DNA of 32,335 nucleotides from an uncultured Blautia sp. GTDB taxonomy: Bacteria > Bacillota > Clostridia > Lachnospirales > Lachnospiraceae. The DNA is taken from positions 1 to 32,335 of the forward strand of contig UQAX01000033.1 in assembly GCA_900539145.1 (NCBI GenBank). The letters are read 5' to 3'. The translations under genes were made by a program, and so were the position numbers. Within the stretch, counting starts at the first letter, position 1. The number at the start of each line of letters is the position of its first letter. Below, piece after piece: positions 31,852-32,335 of this stretch. Under the pieces are notes generated by a model. That model was not told the origin of the DNA and searched no databases. It saw nothing but the letters and a program-made list of their open reading frames with translations.

Positions 31852-32335
31852 ATGAAATCAAAAATATTGTTCGTATGTATGGGAATTGTTTTATCTTTGG
31901 CAGGCTGTGGAAGCAAAGAAATCGAAATTGCTGAAGCAATGGGGTGTTATACGATTGATGTGTACTCATATGAAGAACTTGCAGGAGATGCGGATTATGT
32001 TATGATAGGAAAAGTAGTGGAGGAGTTAGGGGTTAAATATGAATTTCCTGTCATGACGGAAGATAAGGATGGCACACCAAAAGAAGTATCTATGCCATAT
32101 ACAGAATACAGCGTTAAGGTGATAGAGAATTTAAAAGGAGAACTTTCTCAGGAAGAACCAATAATCATATCAAAAGATGGAGGAATAACAAAGGATGGAA
32201 AATTTTGTGAATTGCACGAATGTGATGTTTTACCCGTAGAAGGAAATGAATATGTATTTTATATCTATGCACAGAAAGACGGAAGCAATTTGGCTTCCGG
32301 TCCCAATTCTTCCATACCATTAAGTGATAATCACA
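31852..32335 (+). CDS. Secreted lipoprotein, 3' end beyond window
   Basis: Partial gene; 161 codons are visible with no stop before the window edge. It begins with a type II signal peptide whose lipobox LAGC places the lipidated Cys at residue 19, followed by GSKE. The mature part begins with an ELAGDADYVMIGKVVEE segment and further on carries EYSVKVIENLKGE, resembling small extracellular lipoproteins of Firmicutes whose role is not known. AAGGGAGG precedes ATG at 31852. An overlapping ATG at 31845 is in another frame. I do not recognise a specific family. Confidence 0.85.
   Translation, partial: MKSKILFVCMGIVLSLAGCGSKEIEIAEAMGCYTIDVYSYEELAGDADYVMIGKVVEELGVKYEFPVMTEDKDGTPKEVSMPYTEYSVKVIENLKGELSQEEPIIISKDGGITKDGKFCELHECDVLPVEGNEYVFYIYAQKDGSNLASGPNSSIPLSDNH

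Overview
The window reads as a chromosomal segment of a low-GC Gram-positive anaerobe of the class Clostridia, most likely Lachnospiraceae (Blautia-like). The grounds are AT-rich DNA with strong AGGAGG ribosome sites, sortase-anchored pili with LPXTG motifs, choline-binding-type repeats, a DUF5688-type protein, a 454-residue citrate synthase and a YqeG/EF-P neighbourhood. The species is inference. There is no phage, transposase, integrase, CRISPR array or conjugation gene.

Layout. 104-208: tRNA-Trp with terminator. 4773-340, minus strand: a MoxR ATPase / DUF58 / membrane transglutaminase operon. 5030-6150: an ECF transporter S component and a methyltransferase, behind a leader that can fold into a long hairpin. 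6165-9657: a probable attenuator (strong promoter, Tyr/Phe-rich 38-codon leader peptide, antiterminator and terminator), then DAHP synthase and topoisomerase III. 9690-12340: citrate synthase, a YqeG phosphatase and EF-P. 12510-20913: a DUF5688 protein and a full pilus operon (large tip-type pilin, major pilin, class C sortase, small pilin ending in PQTG, class B sortase), closed by a 79-nt palindrome. 20961-23301: tRNA-Arg(CCG), a membrane SH3 protein and an orphan cell-wall-binding repeat protein flanked by two related hairpins. 23328-28609: RluF, a divergent NAD-dependent DNA ligase, cardiolipin synthase and MetA. 28675-32335, an AT-rich accessory stretch: phased heptamer repeats with a possible small RNA, a nucleotidyltransferase, a GNAT acetyltransferase, a membrane-anchored XRE regulator, a 79-residue protein carrying the sodium-site motif of OadB-type decarboxylases, a MazG-like hydrolase and the start of a lipoprotein.

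How genes work together. The pilus genes form one assembly unit: two LPXTG pilins for the class C sortase, and a small PQTG pilin beside a class B sortase that may anchor the fibre. The DAHP synthase leader would couple entry into aromatic amino acid synthesis to charging of tRNA-Tyr and tRNA-Phe. The most striking observations are this attenuator, the mini OadB-motif protein, the ligase lacking a lysine held essential in E. coli LigA, the two-sortase pilus and the structured leader of the ECF gene.
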